DNA of 64,000 nt from Arthrobacter alpinus (GCF_001445575.1 NZ_CP013200.1:2728001-2792000); one strand, 5' to 3'; shown: positions 16,461 through 26,281, counted from the stretch's first letter. Notes: a model not told the origin generated them from the letters alone. Numbers and translations: made by a program.

Positions 16461-16766
16461 CAACTCGCTACTTGGGCCCACTGCCAGCCAGATATTCTTC
16501 TGAATGTCGGCTTCTCGGCGCCGCCCGATAGCTGCACTGGCTCATAGCTGCACTGCCCGAGTTTGCGCTCCCCCGAACTTACGTTGCCCGAGTTTCCCCT
16601 GTCCAAATGTCTATGGCAGAACAAATTCCCCACTCTTGTCCCTCCTGCTGTTCGTCCGCCTTAATATTGCCCGGATATTATGCAGCACAGCAACAATCTC
16701 TCACAGATTTATTGCACTTATGTAAACACTCTTGACAGCATGTGATGAATGCCATAAGTTTGGCGC
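16461..16766. other. 306-bp intergenic region before the ABC transporter operon
   Basis: No plausible gene. The last 100 bp are AT-rich and hold the likely promoter of the transporter-sulfatase operon, including a perfect TTGACA. A short plus-strand frame here lacks a ribosome site and codon bias and was not accepted. Confidence 0.6.
16732..16760 (+). promoter_or_regulatory. Candidate sigma-70 type promoter for the ABC/sulfatase operon
   Basis: TTGACA at 16732-16737 is a perfect -35. The -10 is weak: CATAAG (15-bp spacing) or TAAGTT (17-bp). Transcription would begin at or within a few bases of the ATG at 16767, and no Shine-Dalgarno sequence precedes that ATG, so the first gene may be leaderless, which is common in actinobacteria. 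Confidence 0.4.
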
Positions 16767-17648
16767 ATGGCCCCAAAAGACTCCATCGTCCAGAACGAAA
16801 TTCCCCCTGCCGCTGGCGGCATACCGACGCGTAAGGACGCGTTGCAAACAAGCTCGTTGGCACCAAGTAAGAAGTCCAGCAAACCAAGCGGGCGCAAGCT
16901 TGGCCGGAAGGCATTTCTCGCCATCAACGTCGCCTCAGTAGCGGCCGGAGTGGTTGGGTGGGCGGCTGTTTCCGCTGCCGGACTCGTTGGACTACCCGGC
17001 CCCGTTGAGGTTCTGGTCCGTGGTGGCGAGCTGCTCGCCGACGGAACTCTCGCGGAGGATACTGGTGCTTCTCTTGCCCGTGTGCTCAGCGGCTTCTTGC
17101 TGGGCAGCCTCCTGGCCATTCCCATTGGGTTCCTCATGGGCTGGTATCAAGTGGGCCGCGCCATCATTGAGCCGTGGGTGCAATTCTTCCGAACCATTCC
17201 CCCGCTGGCTCTGCTTCCACTTGTTATGGTCACCATGGGTATCGGTGAAACGCCAAAGATCTTCGTCATCTTCCTCGCCGCGTTCCTCTCGTGCGTCATC
17301 TCCACATACCAAGGCGTGGTGAGCGTCGACAAGACCCTCATCAACGCAGCTCGCGTCCTGGGCGCCAATAGCTTGGTCATCTTCCGCCGCGTTGTGGTCC
17401 CGGCATCCTCACCCTTCATTCTGGTGGGCATGCGCATTGGCCTCGGCGCCGGCTGGGCCACCGTTGTGGCCGCTGAGCTCCTCGCCGCTCCCAACGGTTT
17501 GGGCATGCGCATGCAGCAAGCACAGCAGTTCTACGACATGCCCACCATCCTGGTGAACGTGCTGGTTATCGGTGTCTTGGGCCTCCTCATGGACCGCCTC
17601 TTGCTGATGATTGAAGCCCACCTGACCCGCTGGCAAGAACGCCGCTAA
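16767..17648 (+). CDS. ABC transporter permease, SsuC/TauC type
   Basis: 293 residues with about six membrane segments. The binding-protein-dependent transport signature (EAA loop) is seen as [20 protein letters not shown] with the conserved G-A, contacting the ATPase. Family members import alkanesulfonates, taurine, nitrate or related organic anions. The first 45 residues are a hydrophilic Ser/Lys-rich tail, longer than usual. It lies 9 bp ahead of its ATPase gene, with AAGGAG before that gene. The sulfatase at the operon end points to a sulfur-containing substrate. Confidence 0.92.
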   Translation: MAPKDSIVQNEIPPAAGGIPTRKDALQTSSLAPSKKSSKPSGRKLGRKAFLAINVASVAAGVVGWAAVSAAGLVGLPGPVEVLVRGGELLADGTLAEDTGASLARVLSGFLLGSLLAIPIGFLMGWYQVGRAIIEPWVQFFRTIPPLALLPLVMVTMGIGETPKIFVIFLAAFLSCVISTYQGVVSVDKTLINAARVLGANSLVIFRRVVVPASSPFILVGMRIGLGAGWATVVAAELLAAPNGLGMRMQQAQQFYDMPTILVNVLVIGVLGLLMDRLLLMIEAHLTRWQERR

Positions 17649-17657
17649 GGAGTAACC

Positions 17658-18455
17658 ATGACAATTGCAACACAAAAGGCCATGATCCGCTTCGAGGACT
17701 TGCGCCAGGAATTTACACTCAGCGGCACCACTTTCACCGCATTGGACGGTGTTAATCTTGACATTGCCGACGGCGAATTTGTCACCGTGGTGGGCCCCTC
17801 CGGCTGCGGTAAATCAACCATGCTCAACGCCGCCGCTGGGCTCCTTGACCCCACCAGCGGCCGCGTCATGGTCGATGACCGGGAAGTTGACGGCCCCAGT
17901 ACTCGCACCGGGGTCATCTTCCAGCAATACGCGCTCTTCCCGTGGCTCACCGTTCGCAAGAACGTTGAGTTCGGTCTCGAGCTGAAGAAGATCCCGGCCA
18001 AGGAACGCCGCGAGATAGTTGATCATTACCTTGAACTGGTGGGACTCAACCGTTTCGCTGAAGCCCTTCCCAAAGAGCTCTCCGGTGGCATGAAGCAGCG
18101 TTGCGCCATTGCGCGCGCCTACGCCGTCAATCCGGAGATTCTGCTCATGGATGAGCCCTTTGGTGCCCTTGATGCCCTGACCCGAGTCCACATGCAAGAG
18201 CAGCTGCTCCAGACGTGGACAAAGGAACGCCGCACGGTCATGTTTGTCACGCACGACGTTGACGAATCGGTCTTCCTCGCTTCCCGGGTGATCGTTATGG
18301 CCGCAAGGCCAGGACGCATTTTCAAGGAAATCAAAATTGACCTGCCCTACCCACGGACCGAAGAAATCCGGCTCTCGGATGAGTTCGCCCATCTCCGGAC
18401 GCAGGTCTGGGAAGCGGTCTACCACCAGCCCGGCGTTGCCGAAGCTCACCAGTAG
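17658..18455 (+). CDS. ABC transporter ATP-binding protein, SsuB/TauB type
   Basis: 265 residues. All nucleotide-binding marks are present: Walker A GPSGCGKST (about residues 52-60), Q-loop FQQYALFPWLTV, signature LSGGMKQR, Walker B ILLMDEPFGALD, and switch H in VTHDVDES. FPWLTV after the Q-loop is typical of the nitrate/sulfonate/taurine subgroup. It powers the permease encoded immediately upstream; the solute-binding protein follows 147 bp downstream after a small duplication. Confidence 0.94.
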   Translation: MTIATQKAMIRFEDLRQEFTLSGTTFTALDGVNLDIADGEFVTVVGPSGCGKSTMLNAAAGLLDPTSGRVMVDDREVDGPSTRTGVIFQQYALFPWLTVRKNVEFGLELKKIPAKERREIVDHYLELVGLNRFAEALPKELSGGMKQRCAIARAYAVNPEILLMDEPFGALDALTRVHMQEQLLQTWTKERRTVMFVTHDVDESVFLASRVIVMAARPGRIFKEIKIDLPYPRTEEIRLSDEFAHLRTQVWEAVYHQPGVAEAHQ

Positions 18456-18518
18456 GACGCCTTACTTCTAGCGGTAGCCCCTTAGGGGGACTGCCTTTGC
18501 GCCGCCCCACTTGTACCA

Positions 18519-18556
18519 ATTCCCTTCGTATGCACTGATTCCCTTCGTATGCACTG
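18519..18556. repeat. Exact 19-bp tandem duplication
   Basis: ATTCCCTTCGTATGCACTG occurs twice back to back (18519-18537 and 18538-18556) in the spacer between the ATPase and binding-protein genes. It is followed by a second small duplication of CCCAAATC. Probably replication slippage. Confidence 0.85.
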
Positions 18557-18602
18557 CCCAAATCATTGCCCAAATCTGGGCCAGACTCTTCTAGGAGAAA
18601 TC

Positions 18603-19625
18603 ATGACCACCAACTTTTCACGCCGAAATGTGCTCCAGCTTTCCCTGGGTGCAGCAGCCATCTCACTTTTGGCCGCCTGCGGCGCAAAGACCGAAGACGT
18701 CGGCTCCGCAGGTGCCGCCAAGGACCTCCTTGACATCAACGTTGGCTACATTGCCGACTACAACGGCGCAGCGCTGATGGCAGTTGCCGATCAAGAAGGG
18801 TACTGGGCCAAGGCTGGTTTGAAGCCCAAGTACCTGCCTTTCACCAATGGCCCGTTGGCTATCCAGGCACTGGGCACCAACAACGTTGATGTTGTCTACA
18901 TCGGTTCCGGCGCCCTGTGGCTGCCCGCTTCCGGAAAGGCAGAGATCTGGGCCGTGAACTCCGTTTCAAACGCCGACCGCATCATCGCCCAGCCCGGCAT
19001 CAAGACCCTGGCCGAGCTCAAGGGTAAGAAGGTAGCCGTTCCCACAGGCACCTCCGGAGATCAGCTCTTCAGCTTGGCTCTGGCCAAGGAGGGTCTCACC
19101 CGTGAGGACTTCAAGGTCACGGCCATGGAACCGCCGGCAATCGTTGCTGCTTTCGCCGCAGGACAGATCGACGGCGCCGCCCTCTGGTACCCGCTGATTG
19201 ACAGTGCCAAGAAGGGGCAGCCGGATCTGGTGGAGCTCTTCTCCAACGAAGACTTCATCGATACCTTCACTTTCCCCTCGACCTTTGTGGCCTCACCGGG
19301 ACGCGCCGCGAAGGACAAGGCCCTAGCTACGGGCTTCATCTCCGTCGTCAAGAGCGCCAATGACTACCGCCACGCCAACCAGGACACCACCATTGCCCTG
19401 ACCGCCAAGTTCCTCAAACTCAAGGACGAGGACATGGCAGCTCAGGCCAGCGTCGCCAAGTTGTTCACCTCGAAGGAACTGGAGACTCTGTCCTCTGAAG
19501 GAACCGTCTACACCTGGCTCAACGGCCTGCAGGAGCAGTTCAAGAAGGACGAGAAAATCAAGGCCATCACCGATCCCAAGACGTTCTACAACTCCGAGCT
19601 GTTCGTCAGCACTCCGACGGTATAA
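18603..19625 (+). CDS. ABC transporter substrate-binding lipoprotein (SsuA/NMT1-like)
   Basis: 340 residues from the ATG at 18603, chosen because AGGAG precedes it. The signal has both a twin-arginine-like start (SRRNVLQLSLG) and a lipobox LLAAC (Cys near 24), so a lipid-anchored, possibly Tat-exported, binding protein. The mature part has the NMT1/SsuA pattern: INVGYIADYNGAALM, KYLPFTNGPLAIQAL, TLAELKGKKVAVPTGTSGD, AFAAGQIDGAALWYP. It delivers substrate to the permease and ATPase upstream. It ends 6 bp before the sulfatase gene. Confidence 0.92.
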   Translation: MTTNFSRRNVLQLSLGAAAISLLAACGAKTEDVGSAGAAKDLLDINVGYIADYNGAALMAVADQEGYWAKAGLKPKYLPFTNGPLAIQALGTNNVDVVYIGSGALWLPASGKAEIWAVNSVSNADRIIAQPGIKTLAELKGKKVAVPTGTSGDQLFSLALAKEGLTREDFKVTAMEPPAIVAAFAAGQIDGAALWYPLIDSAKKGQPDLVELFSNEDFIDTFTFPSTFVASPGRAAKDKALATGFISVVKSANDYRHANQDTTIALTAKFLKLKDEDMAAQASVAKLFTSKELETLSSEGTVYTWLNGLQEQFKKDEKIKAITDPKTFYNSELFVSTPTV

Positions 19626-19631
19626 GTATCA

Positions 19632-21143
19632 ATGTCGACGTCGAACCACTCCATCAAGCGTCAGAACATGCTGTTCCTCATGACGGACCAGCAGCGCATC
19701 GACACGCTTGGTTGCTACGGCAACACCTCCTTACACACGCCCAACCTCGACAGGTTGGCTGAACGCGGCACCACCTTTGACCGGGCTTATACGCCCACGG
19801 CCATTTGCACACCTGCGCGCGCCAGCCTGCTCACAGGCCTGCAACCGTTTGAACACGGACTGCTTGCCAACTACGAATGGAACTCTGGCCACCGGGAAGA
19901 ACTGCCCGACGGACTGCCAACCTTTTCGGTCGCCCTGCAGGAGCAGGGGTACCGGCTGGGCCACGTGGGCAAGTGGCACGTGGGCAAGGACCGCGGTCCC
20001 GAGCACTACGGCTTTGAAGGCATTCACCTCCCCGGCGCCTTGAACGTCTTTGACGATCCGGGCTACGAGGACTGGCTGGCGGCCAACGACTTCCCCGACT
20101 TCCGGATCTCCAGCCCTGTTTACACCACCAGGGCAGACGGCAGCCAAGGGCACCTGATTGCCGGTGTGACCGATCAGCCAACGGAGGCCACCTTTGAGGC
20201 CTTCCTTGCAGACCAAACCATTGCCAAGCTTCGGGAGTTCGCGGCGGGGGCGCTGAAGGATGAGAGCACCCCCTTCTTCCTCTCCTGCCACATCTTTGGC
20301 CCTCACCTGCCGTACCTCATCCCCCAGCAGTGGTACGACATGGTGGACCCCTCCACCATTGAACTGCCAGGGTCCTTTGCCGAGACCTTCCACGGTAAGC
20401 CCATGGTCCAGCAGGCCTATGCGGAATATTGGTCAACTGACTGCTTCACAGTGGATGAGTGGAAAAAGCTCACGGCCGTGTACTGGGGCTACGTGTCCAT
20501 GATCGACCACGAAATTGGCCGCATCCTGGACGTCCTGGACGAATTGGGGTTGACGGAGAACACGGCAGTCATGTTCACCGCTGATCACGGCGAGTTCACC
20601 GGCGCCCACCGGCTTAATGACAAGGGGCCGGCCATGTATGAAGACATTTACCGAATTCCGGCCATCCTTGCCCTGCCAGGTGAGGTGGAGCGGCGCGAGG
20701 ACCGCTTCATCAGCCTCCTGGACTTCACGGCCACGTTCCATGAGATTGCCGGGGCGGATGCATCGGGTGTCCACGGCCGCAGCCTGCTCCCCTTGGCTCA
20801 CGGGGAGGATGTTGAGGGCTGGCGTGAGGACATCCTGTGCGAGTTTCACGGCCACCACTTCCCTTATGCCCAGCGAATGATCCGTAACAAGGACGTGAAA
20901 TACATTGCCAACCCGGAAGGCATCGATGAGTTCTACGACATGATCGCCGATCCGGACGAGCTCACCAACGTCATCAATGTGCCGATCTACCGCGAACGGG
21001 TCAGCACCATGCGCCGGACCATGTACCGGCAGCTCGTGGAGCGCGGCGACAAGTTTGCCCAGTGGCTCGCCTTCGCCGGCGACATCCCCGAGCACGAGCG
21101 GGTCCGCCCGGCCACCGCCGTCGAACGTTTTATCACTGCGTAG
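19632..21143 (+). CDS. Sulfatase of the alkaline phosphatase superfamily (Cys-type)
   Basis: 503 residues. Hydrolyses a sulfate ester. The signature C59-T-P-A-R63 (AICTPARASLLTG) contains the cysteine that the formylglycine-generating enzyme converts to the catalytic aldehyde. Metal ligands are seen in MTDQQRIDTLG (D19) and FTADHGEFTG (D and H near 317-318), and GHVGKWHVGK supplies the lysine and histidine. There is no signal peptide, so it acts in the cytoplasm on an imported substrate. This fits the ABC importer encoded directly upstream. Choline sulfate, aryl sulfates and sugar sulfates are all possible. Confidence 0.93.
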   Translation: MSTSNHSIKRQNMLFLMTDQQRIDTLGCYGNTSLHTPNLDRLAERGTTFDRAYTPTAICTPARASLLTGLQPFEHGLLANYEWNSGHREELPDGLPTFSVALQEQGYRLGHVGKWHVGKDRGPEHYGFEGIHLPGALNVFDDPGYEDWLAANDFPDFRISSPVYTTRADGSQGHLIAGVTDQPTEATFEAFLADQTIAKLREFAAGALKDESTPFFLSCHIFGPHLPYLIPQQWYDMVDPSTIELPGSFAETFHGKPMVQQAYAEYWSTDCFTVDEWKKLTAVYWGYVSMIDHEIGRILDVLDELGLTENTAVMFTADHGEFTGAHRLNDKGPAMYEDIYRIPAILALPGEVERREDRFISLLDFTATFHEIAGADASGVHGRSLLPLAHGEDVEGWREDILCEFHGHHFPYAQRMIRNKDVKYIANPEGIDEFYDMIADPDELTNVINVPIYRERVSTMRRTMYRQLVERGDKFAQWLAFAGDIPEHERVRPATAVERFITA

Positions 21144-21199
21144 TCCCACCCATATACGGATGCCTCTTGCGGTCCCAAGAGAAGTAAGCGAGTAATGGA

Positions 21200-24097
21200 T
21201 TGAGAGCACTAAGAAGAACGACGACGGCCGGGCTCGCCTGTGCTGCGGCGCTGGGTCTGTTCGCAGCAGTTTTGCCAACAGCCTTCACAGCCCAGGCAGC
21301 CCCACCGGCCCAGGCCGCACCCATTGTGGTGCCGCCACCGGCTCCCGTGGCCCTGCCAAATAATCTGGCGTTGACGGGGACGGCGACGGCCCACAGCGTG
21401 GAAACCGCAATCCCTGGCAACGTTGCGGCCAACGCCATCGATGGAAAGGTAGGCACGCGGTGGTCCTCTAACGCCGGAAACGCTGGCTGGTTCCAGGTTG
21501 AGCTGGCTACTGCGGGCCCCGTTGACAACGTGAAGATCCAGTGGCCGGCCGGGGCGGCCAGGAACTACACACTGCAGACCTCCGTCGACGGCACCACGTG
21601 GACAGACGTCAAGGTCATAACCAGTTCCACCGGCCCCGCGCGCGTGGATGAAATCAAGGTTGGCGCCAGTAACGTCAAGTTCGTCCGTGCCGTGTTGGCC
21701 TCCCAGTGGGCGACCTTTGGCTATTCCATATCCGAGTTTGAAATCTATGACAAGGCCGTTCAGGCCGTACCCGCCAATCCGGCACTGGTGCCCTTGCCAT
21801 CTGCCGTCGCCCAGACCGCTGACGGCACTTTCCGGCTGACTCCGTCAAGCCGCATTGTGGCCACGGGCGATGCTGTTGCGGCAGCGACGTACTTCGCCCA
21901 GAAAGCCCGCAAGAGCACGGGCTTTGCCCTTCCCGTGGTGTTCGGGACTCCCATAGCGAATGATATTGCCGTCACTGTTGCCCCGGGATTGTCCGAGGAC
22001 AAGGCAGAGAGCTACGCCCTCCAGGCTGACGCCGCGGGGGTCCGGGTGGAGGCCAACACGGCTGCCGGTGCCTTGAATGGCGTCCAGACCCTCCGCCAAC
22101 TGTTTCCACAGTGGATCGAGTCCGATGCAGTGGTCACTACACCGTGGACCGTGGACGGCGTGGTCATCAGCGACTACCCCCGCTATGAGTACCGCGGCAT
22201 CCAGATCGATGTGGCCCGCTCCTTCTACACCGTTGATGAAATGAAGGAACACATCGACAACGCGGCACAGTTCAAGTTCAACCGCCTGCACCTTCACTTA
22301 ACCGATGACCAGGGCTGGCGCATCGCCATGGACCAGCCGGCAGCGAATCCCTCGGGAATCAAATACACGGACTTGACGGACATTTCCGGCAAGACCGCCA
22401 TGACCTACAACGATGCCGGCGTCATGCAGGGCACGGAACTGGGCCACACGGGCTTCTACACCAAGGCCGATTACCAAGAGATTGTGAGCTACGCCGGCGA
22501 GAACGGCATGGTGGTTGTCCCTGAAATTGACATGCCCGGCCACACCAACGCCGCACTGCACGCCATTCCCCAGCTCAACTCGGCAGGCTCAGCGCCCAAG
22601 CCGGCGCCGGGGACCGACACTCCGCCCCACCAAGGATCAGGAAACGTTGGCGGCACCACGTTTGACGCTGACAACGCCGCAACGTACGAGTTCACCAAGG
22701 AGGTCCTGACACAGCTGGCGGCCATGACCCCCGGTCCCTACCTGCACATTGGTGGGGACGAGTCCCATGTAACCCCGCATGACAAGTACGTCACCATGGT
22801 GGATGCCTTTGTTGACCAGGTACATGGCTTGGATAAGCAGGTCATTGGCTGGAACGAATACTCTTCGGCCAACTTGCCCAAGGATTCCATCGTCCAGTAC
22901 TGGGCCGGCAACCGGCAAAGTACGGCTACCAAGATCTTGGCGAACAATCTCAAAGCCATCCTCTCCCCGGCTGAGAAGACCTACATCCCGCAGAAGCAGG
23001 ACAATGCCCAGAGCGCAGGCGGCACGTGGGCCTGCGGCGGACCCTGCACCTTGGAAACTCACTACGACTGGAACCCCGAAAATTATCTCCCCGGCGTTAT
23101 GGATGACCGGATTCTCGGGGTGGAAACCGTGCAGTGGGGCGAATGGATCCGTGGCATGGAACAGACGGAAACATACCAGTACCCTCGTGGCCTCGCCACG
23201 GCTGAAGTGGGCTGGTCTGCTCAAAGTGAGCGCAGCTACGCAGACTTCACCAAGCGTGCGGGTCAGCTTGGCGGACGCATGGCACTTCAGGACTTGACGC
23301 ACTTCAAGACCACCGGCGTGAACTGGACAACGGCTCCAGATGCTCCGGCAGCAGCGCCTGCGCTGGTGGATCCGGCGCAACTGCCAGCCACATCACCGGT
23401 TGACCTGGCAGTTCCTGCCACCGAGTTCGACGGCGGCGAGTACGTCACGCTGAAGAACCTGCCGGCCAACGCCTGGCTGCTGCTGGCAGTTCACGACGGC
23501 GCCACTGCGGCCTTCTCAGCGACCAGCACCAACGGCTGGGTGCGAAGCAACGCCGCAGGTGAAGCTCCCTTGATTGTCCCCACAGGACTCACCGCTGGCG
23601 AGCACGTGGTGAGTGTTCAAATCGCCGATGGTTCCTTGGCTGGTTTCGCCAGCCTGATGATCGCCGAGGAAGCGGCCCCGGAAACGTCCGCACCCGTCAC
23701 CACGCCCCCGGCAACGTTGGCTCCGACCACGGACCCCACGGTGGACCCAACAACGGATCCCACGACGGCGCCAACCACGGACCCGACCACGGACCCCACG
23801 GTGGACCCAACACTGGATCCCACCACGGACCCCACGAGTCCGTCGGCAACGACGGCTCCAAGCGACTCGGCCACCACAACAGGACCGGCCGTTACAGACC
23901 CAGCCACGGACAGCACGAACGGTGCTGCTCCTACGCAAGTAACGGCGTCGTCCGCGACACCGTCTCACGGGACCAATCAGGATGGCTTGGCCAGCACTGG
24001 CGCTAAGTCAACGCTCATGATTGGTGGTGCGCTCCTTGCGCTTCTCGCAGGTCTGGTCATTGTGGCCGGATCTAGAAGGCGCTTGAGCAAGCACTAG
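21200..24097 (+). CDS. Wall-anchored beta-N-acetylhexosaminidase (GH20) with F5/8C domain
   Basis: 965 residues. Signal peptide (about 1-34); F5/8 type C / CBM32-like domain (about 55-185, NLALTGTATAHS to SEFEIYD); GH20b N-terminal domain (about 190-320); catalytic GH20 barrel (about 325-700) with the acid pair D520-E521 in HIGGDESH; a beta domain; then a Thr-Asp-Pro-rich repeat stalk (about 840-905). The end has the sorting signal LASTG, a hydrophobic segment and an Arg-rich tail, the LAxTG type used by class E sortases. It releases terminal GlcNAc or GalNAc at the cell surface. Start is TTG at 21200; the earlier ATG is out of frame. A terminator follows. Confidence 0.94.
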   Translation: MRALRRTTTAGLACAAALGLFAAVLPTAFTAQAAPPAQAAPIVVPPPAPVALPNNLALTGTATAHSVETAIPGNVAANAIDGKVGTRWSSNAGNAGWFQVELATAGPVDNVKIQWPAGAARNYTLQTSVDGTTWTDVKVITSSTGPARVDEIKVGASNVKFVRAVLASQWATFGYSISEFEIYDKAVQAVPANPALVPLPSAVAQTADGTFRLTPSSRIVATGDAVAAATYFAQKARKSTGFALPVVFGTPIANDIAVTVAPGLSEDKAESYALQADAAGVRVEANTAAGALNGVQTLRQLFPQWIESDAVVTTPWTVDGVVISDYPRYEYRGIQIDVARSFYTVDEMKEHIDNAAQFKFNRLHLHLTDDQGWRIAMDQPAANPSGIKYTDLTDISGKTAMTYNDAGVMQGTELGHTGFYTKADYQEIVSYAGENGMVVVPEIDMPGHTNAALHAIPQLNSAGSAPKPAPGTDTPPHQGSGNVGGTTFDADNAATYEFTKEVLTQLAAMTPGPYLHIGGDESHVTPHDKYVTMVDAFVDQVHGLDKQVIGWNEYSSANLPKDSIVQYWAGNRQSTATKILANNLKAILSPAEKTYIPQKQDNAQSAGGTWACGGPCTLETHYDWNPENYLPGVMDDRILGVETVQWGEWIRGMEQTETYQYPRGLATAEVGWSAQSERSYADFTKRAGQLGGRMALQDLTHFKTTGVNWTTAPDAPAAAPALVDPAQLPATSPVDLAVPATEFDGGEYVTLKNLPANAWLLLAVHDGATAAFSATSTNGWVRSNAAGEAPLIVPTGLTAGEHVVSVQIADGSLAGFASLMIAEEAAPETSAPVTTPPATLAPTTDPTVDPTTDPTTAPTTDPTTDPTVDPTLDPTTDPTSPSATTAPSDSATTTGPAVTDPATDSTNGAAPTQVTASSATPSHGTNQDGLASTGAKSTLMIGGALLALLAGLVIVAGSRRRLSKH

Positions 24098-24112
24098 GTA
24101 CGAGCACACAGA

Positions 24113-24148
24113 AGCCGGGCACCCCTAGCCGAAGGGGGCCCGGCTTTT
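24113..24148 (+). terminator. Rho-independent terminator after the hexosaminidase gene
   Basis: Stem AGCCGGGC / GCCCGGCT followed by TTTTGTG; outer flanks also pair partly (GCACA/TGTGC). It lies 15 bp past the stop and ends the sulfatase-hexosaminidase region. Confidence 0.85.
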
Positions 24149-24194
24149 GTGCTGCCCAGGTGGGCGTGATCGACGCGCGCTGATGGGGCGGGGC

Positions 24195-24596
24195 TCAGGG
24201 CTTGCGAACGCTCCAAGCCCAGGCGATCAACGGCACCTGCAGCGGCAGCCTCACGGCATGGATTCGCTTGGTCTGAGATGTTCCCTCCGGCCCAAATGCT
24301 CGCCGCAACGCGGTGAGGTGGCCGGCGGTGAATCCAACAAACATCAGCGTCGTGGCAATGGCTGTGACGTTGCGGGTACGCGGTATCAGCAATCCAACTA
24401 CTGCCAGCGCCTCCGGGACGGCCGACGCCAGAACCCATTGCTTGCGTGTCATGACGCCGAGCCTTCCACCCTTGTCGCTGCACAATGAAGGCGGAACCAC
24501 AGGATAGTAAAACGCAGGATTCCTCACGTGGTTGACGGCGCTAGTGCCCAGGAGGGCCGCCAAGGCCCATGTTTTTACGGTGTTTACTCGCATCAT
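24195..24596 (-). CDS. DoxX-like small integral membrane protein
   Basis: 133 residues with about four hydrophobic segments (VKTWALAALLGTSAVNHV, WVLASAVPEALAVVGLLI, VTAIATTLMFVGFTAG, LPLQVPLIAWAWSV), the DoxX/DUF4267-like plan. I chose the ATG at 24596 because AGGAAGG lies just upstream; the longer frame to 24644 has none. Members are often linked to redox or thiol stress, but the role here is unknown. It is divergent from the MFS transporter gene. Confidence 0.75.
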   Translation of the reverse strand: MMRVNTVKTWALAALLGTSAVNHVRNPAFYYPVVPPSLCSDKGGRLGVMTRKQWVLASAVPEALAVVGLLIPRTRNVTAIATTLMFVGFTAGHLTALRRAFGPEGTSQTKRIHAVRLPLQVPLIAWAWSVRKP

Positions 24597-24802
24597 GCCT
24601 TCCTTAGGTGGTTTTCGAACAACACTAGCCGGTGGACTCAGCAATCCCGCTGAAGAGAAACTGGGAAAAGCTGCGAATACATGGGAATAGATGCCCTGAC
24701 ATTGGCGCTTACCCCAGTGAGCCGGTGTTCTATGCTGATAGCCAGCCTCGAACCGTCACGGCACCCTCATCATTTCCGCACCAAAATAGACCAGGACCCA
24801 CC

Positions 24803-26281
24803 ATGTCACTTTCCACCGCTGAAGCGCCTGATCGGCTCTCGGCCAGGGACCGCACCACCATCGGCGTCCTTCTCGTTTCAGCCTTCGTTGTGATCCTCAA
24901 CGAAACCATTATGAACGTTGCACTGACCGAACTGATGGACAAGTTCCAGGTATCGGCGTCTGCGATCCAGTGGCTCGCCACGGCATTCATGCTGACCATG
25001 GCTGTGGTGATTCCCACCACCGGCTACCTCCTCACACGCCTGCCCATCCGCACAGTCTTCATGGTGGCCATGGGTCTGTTCTCGGCGGGCACACTCCTCG
25101 CTGGACTAGCTCCCGGTTTTGAGGTGTTGCTGGTGGCCCGCGTCATCCAAGCATCGGGAACCGCCATCATGATGCCGCTGCTCATGACCACCATTTTGGA
25201 TCTGGTACCTTCGCACCGCAGGGGCGCGATCATGGGTAACGTCTCCATCGTGATCTCGGTAGCGCCCGCCATCGGGCCCACGCTGTCCGGACTGATTTTG
25301 CATTCGCTGTCTTGGCGCTTCATCTTCTTGCTGGTGCTGCCCGTCGCGGTGTTTGCCCTGATCCTGGGTTCACGACTTCTCCCAACAGGTGGGGAGCGGA
25401 GCCACTCAAAGCTCTCGGTAACCTCACTGCTCATCTCCATTCCCGCCTTCGGTGGTCTGGTCTACGGCTTGAGCGGCATTGGATCGCCCGACGCCGGCAC
25501 TCACCTGATTGCGCTCGTGGCACTTGGCGTATCGCTGGTCTCGCTGGCTGCGTTCGTGATCCTTCAGCTGCGACTCCAGCGCACAGACAGCGCGCTTTTG
25601 GACATGCGTCCGTTCCTGCTGCGCCAGTTCACACTCGCCCTAGCCTTGATGGTCATGGCGATGTTGGCCCTGTTCGGCGTCATCATCCTGTTGCCCATGT
25701 ACCTCCAAAACGTTCGAGGCTTGGATGTACTCACCACCGGATTGGTGATGCTCCCCGGCGGCATACTGATGGGTGTGCTGGCTCCTTGGGTGGGCAAATT
25801 GTTCGACAAGGTGGGGGCTCGACCGCTGCTGATGCCCGGTGGCTTGCTGCTCTCTGCCGTCCTGTTTGGCTACACCCAGCTGAACGAGACCACTCCCCTC
25901 GCCATGATCATCGGCATGCACCTGGTCATGTCGGTGGCGCTGGCCTTCATCTTCACGCCCGCCTTCACTGCCGGACTGAACCCGCTGCCGCATTCGCTGC
26001 ATTCGCACGGATCAGCATTACTCTCCACGCTGCAACAGTTGGGTGGGGCGGCCGGTACAGCGCTGCTGGTGGGCGTCATGTCTGCCGGAACGTTGGCGGC
26101 TGCAGCAGCTGGTAAGGATCCGATCGCCGCACAGACTGCCGGATTCAGCAATGGATTCATGGTGGCCGGATGCGTGGCCTTGGGCATCGCGGTCATTGCC
26201 GCGTTCATGGGCAAGTCCCGCGACGCATCCTCCTCGGAGCCTGCGTCCACCACTGCAAAGGCTACTAGCGCAATGCACTAA
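24803..26281 (+). CDS. MFS drug exporter, DHA2 (EmrB/QacA) family
   Basis: 492 residues with about 14 membrane segments, the DHA2 plan. Motifs seen: LNETIMNVALTEL (the family's N-x-T-x-x-N-V-A-L motif D1), WLATAFMLTMAVVIPTTGYL with an R-L-P-I-R motif A variant, and motif C-like SVAPAIGPTLSG. It should export lipophilic compounds using proton motive force. Start chosen at ATG 24803 (AGGA 8 nt upstream); the frame extends 57 codons further upstream without homology. No adjacent regulator. Strong terminator downstream. Confidence 0.93.
   Translation: MSLSTAEAPDRLSARDRTTIGVLLVSAFVVILNETIMNVALTELMDKFQVSASAIQWLATAFMLTMAVVIPTTGYLLTRLPIRTVFMVAMGLFSAGTLLAGLAPGFEVLLVARVIQASGTAIMMPLLMTTILDLVPSHRRGAIMGNVSIVISVAPAIGPTLSGLILHSLSWRFIFLLVLPVAVFALILGSRLLPTGGERSHSKLSVTSLLISIPAFGGLVYGLSGIGSPDAGTHLIALVALGVSLVSLAAFVILQLRLQRTDSALLDMRPFLLRQFTLALALMVMAMLALFGVIILLPMYLQNVRGLDVLTTGLVMLPGGILMGVLAPWVGKLFDKVGARPLLMPGGLLLSAVLFGYTQLNETTPLAMIIGMHLVMSVALAFIFTPAFTAGLNPLPHSLHSHGSALLSTLQQLGGAAGTALLVGVMSAGTLAAAAAGKDPIAAQTAGFSNGFMVAGCVALGIAVIAAFMGKSRDASSSEPASTTAKATSAMH

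Noticed and set aside
16504..16725. 73-codon plus-strand frame before the ABC operon
   Set aside because: No ribosome site, Cys/Arg-rich random-looking composition, lies in a promoter region.
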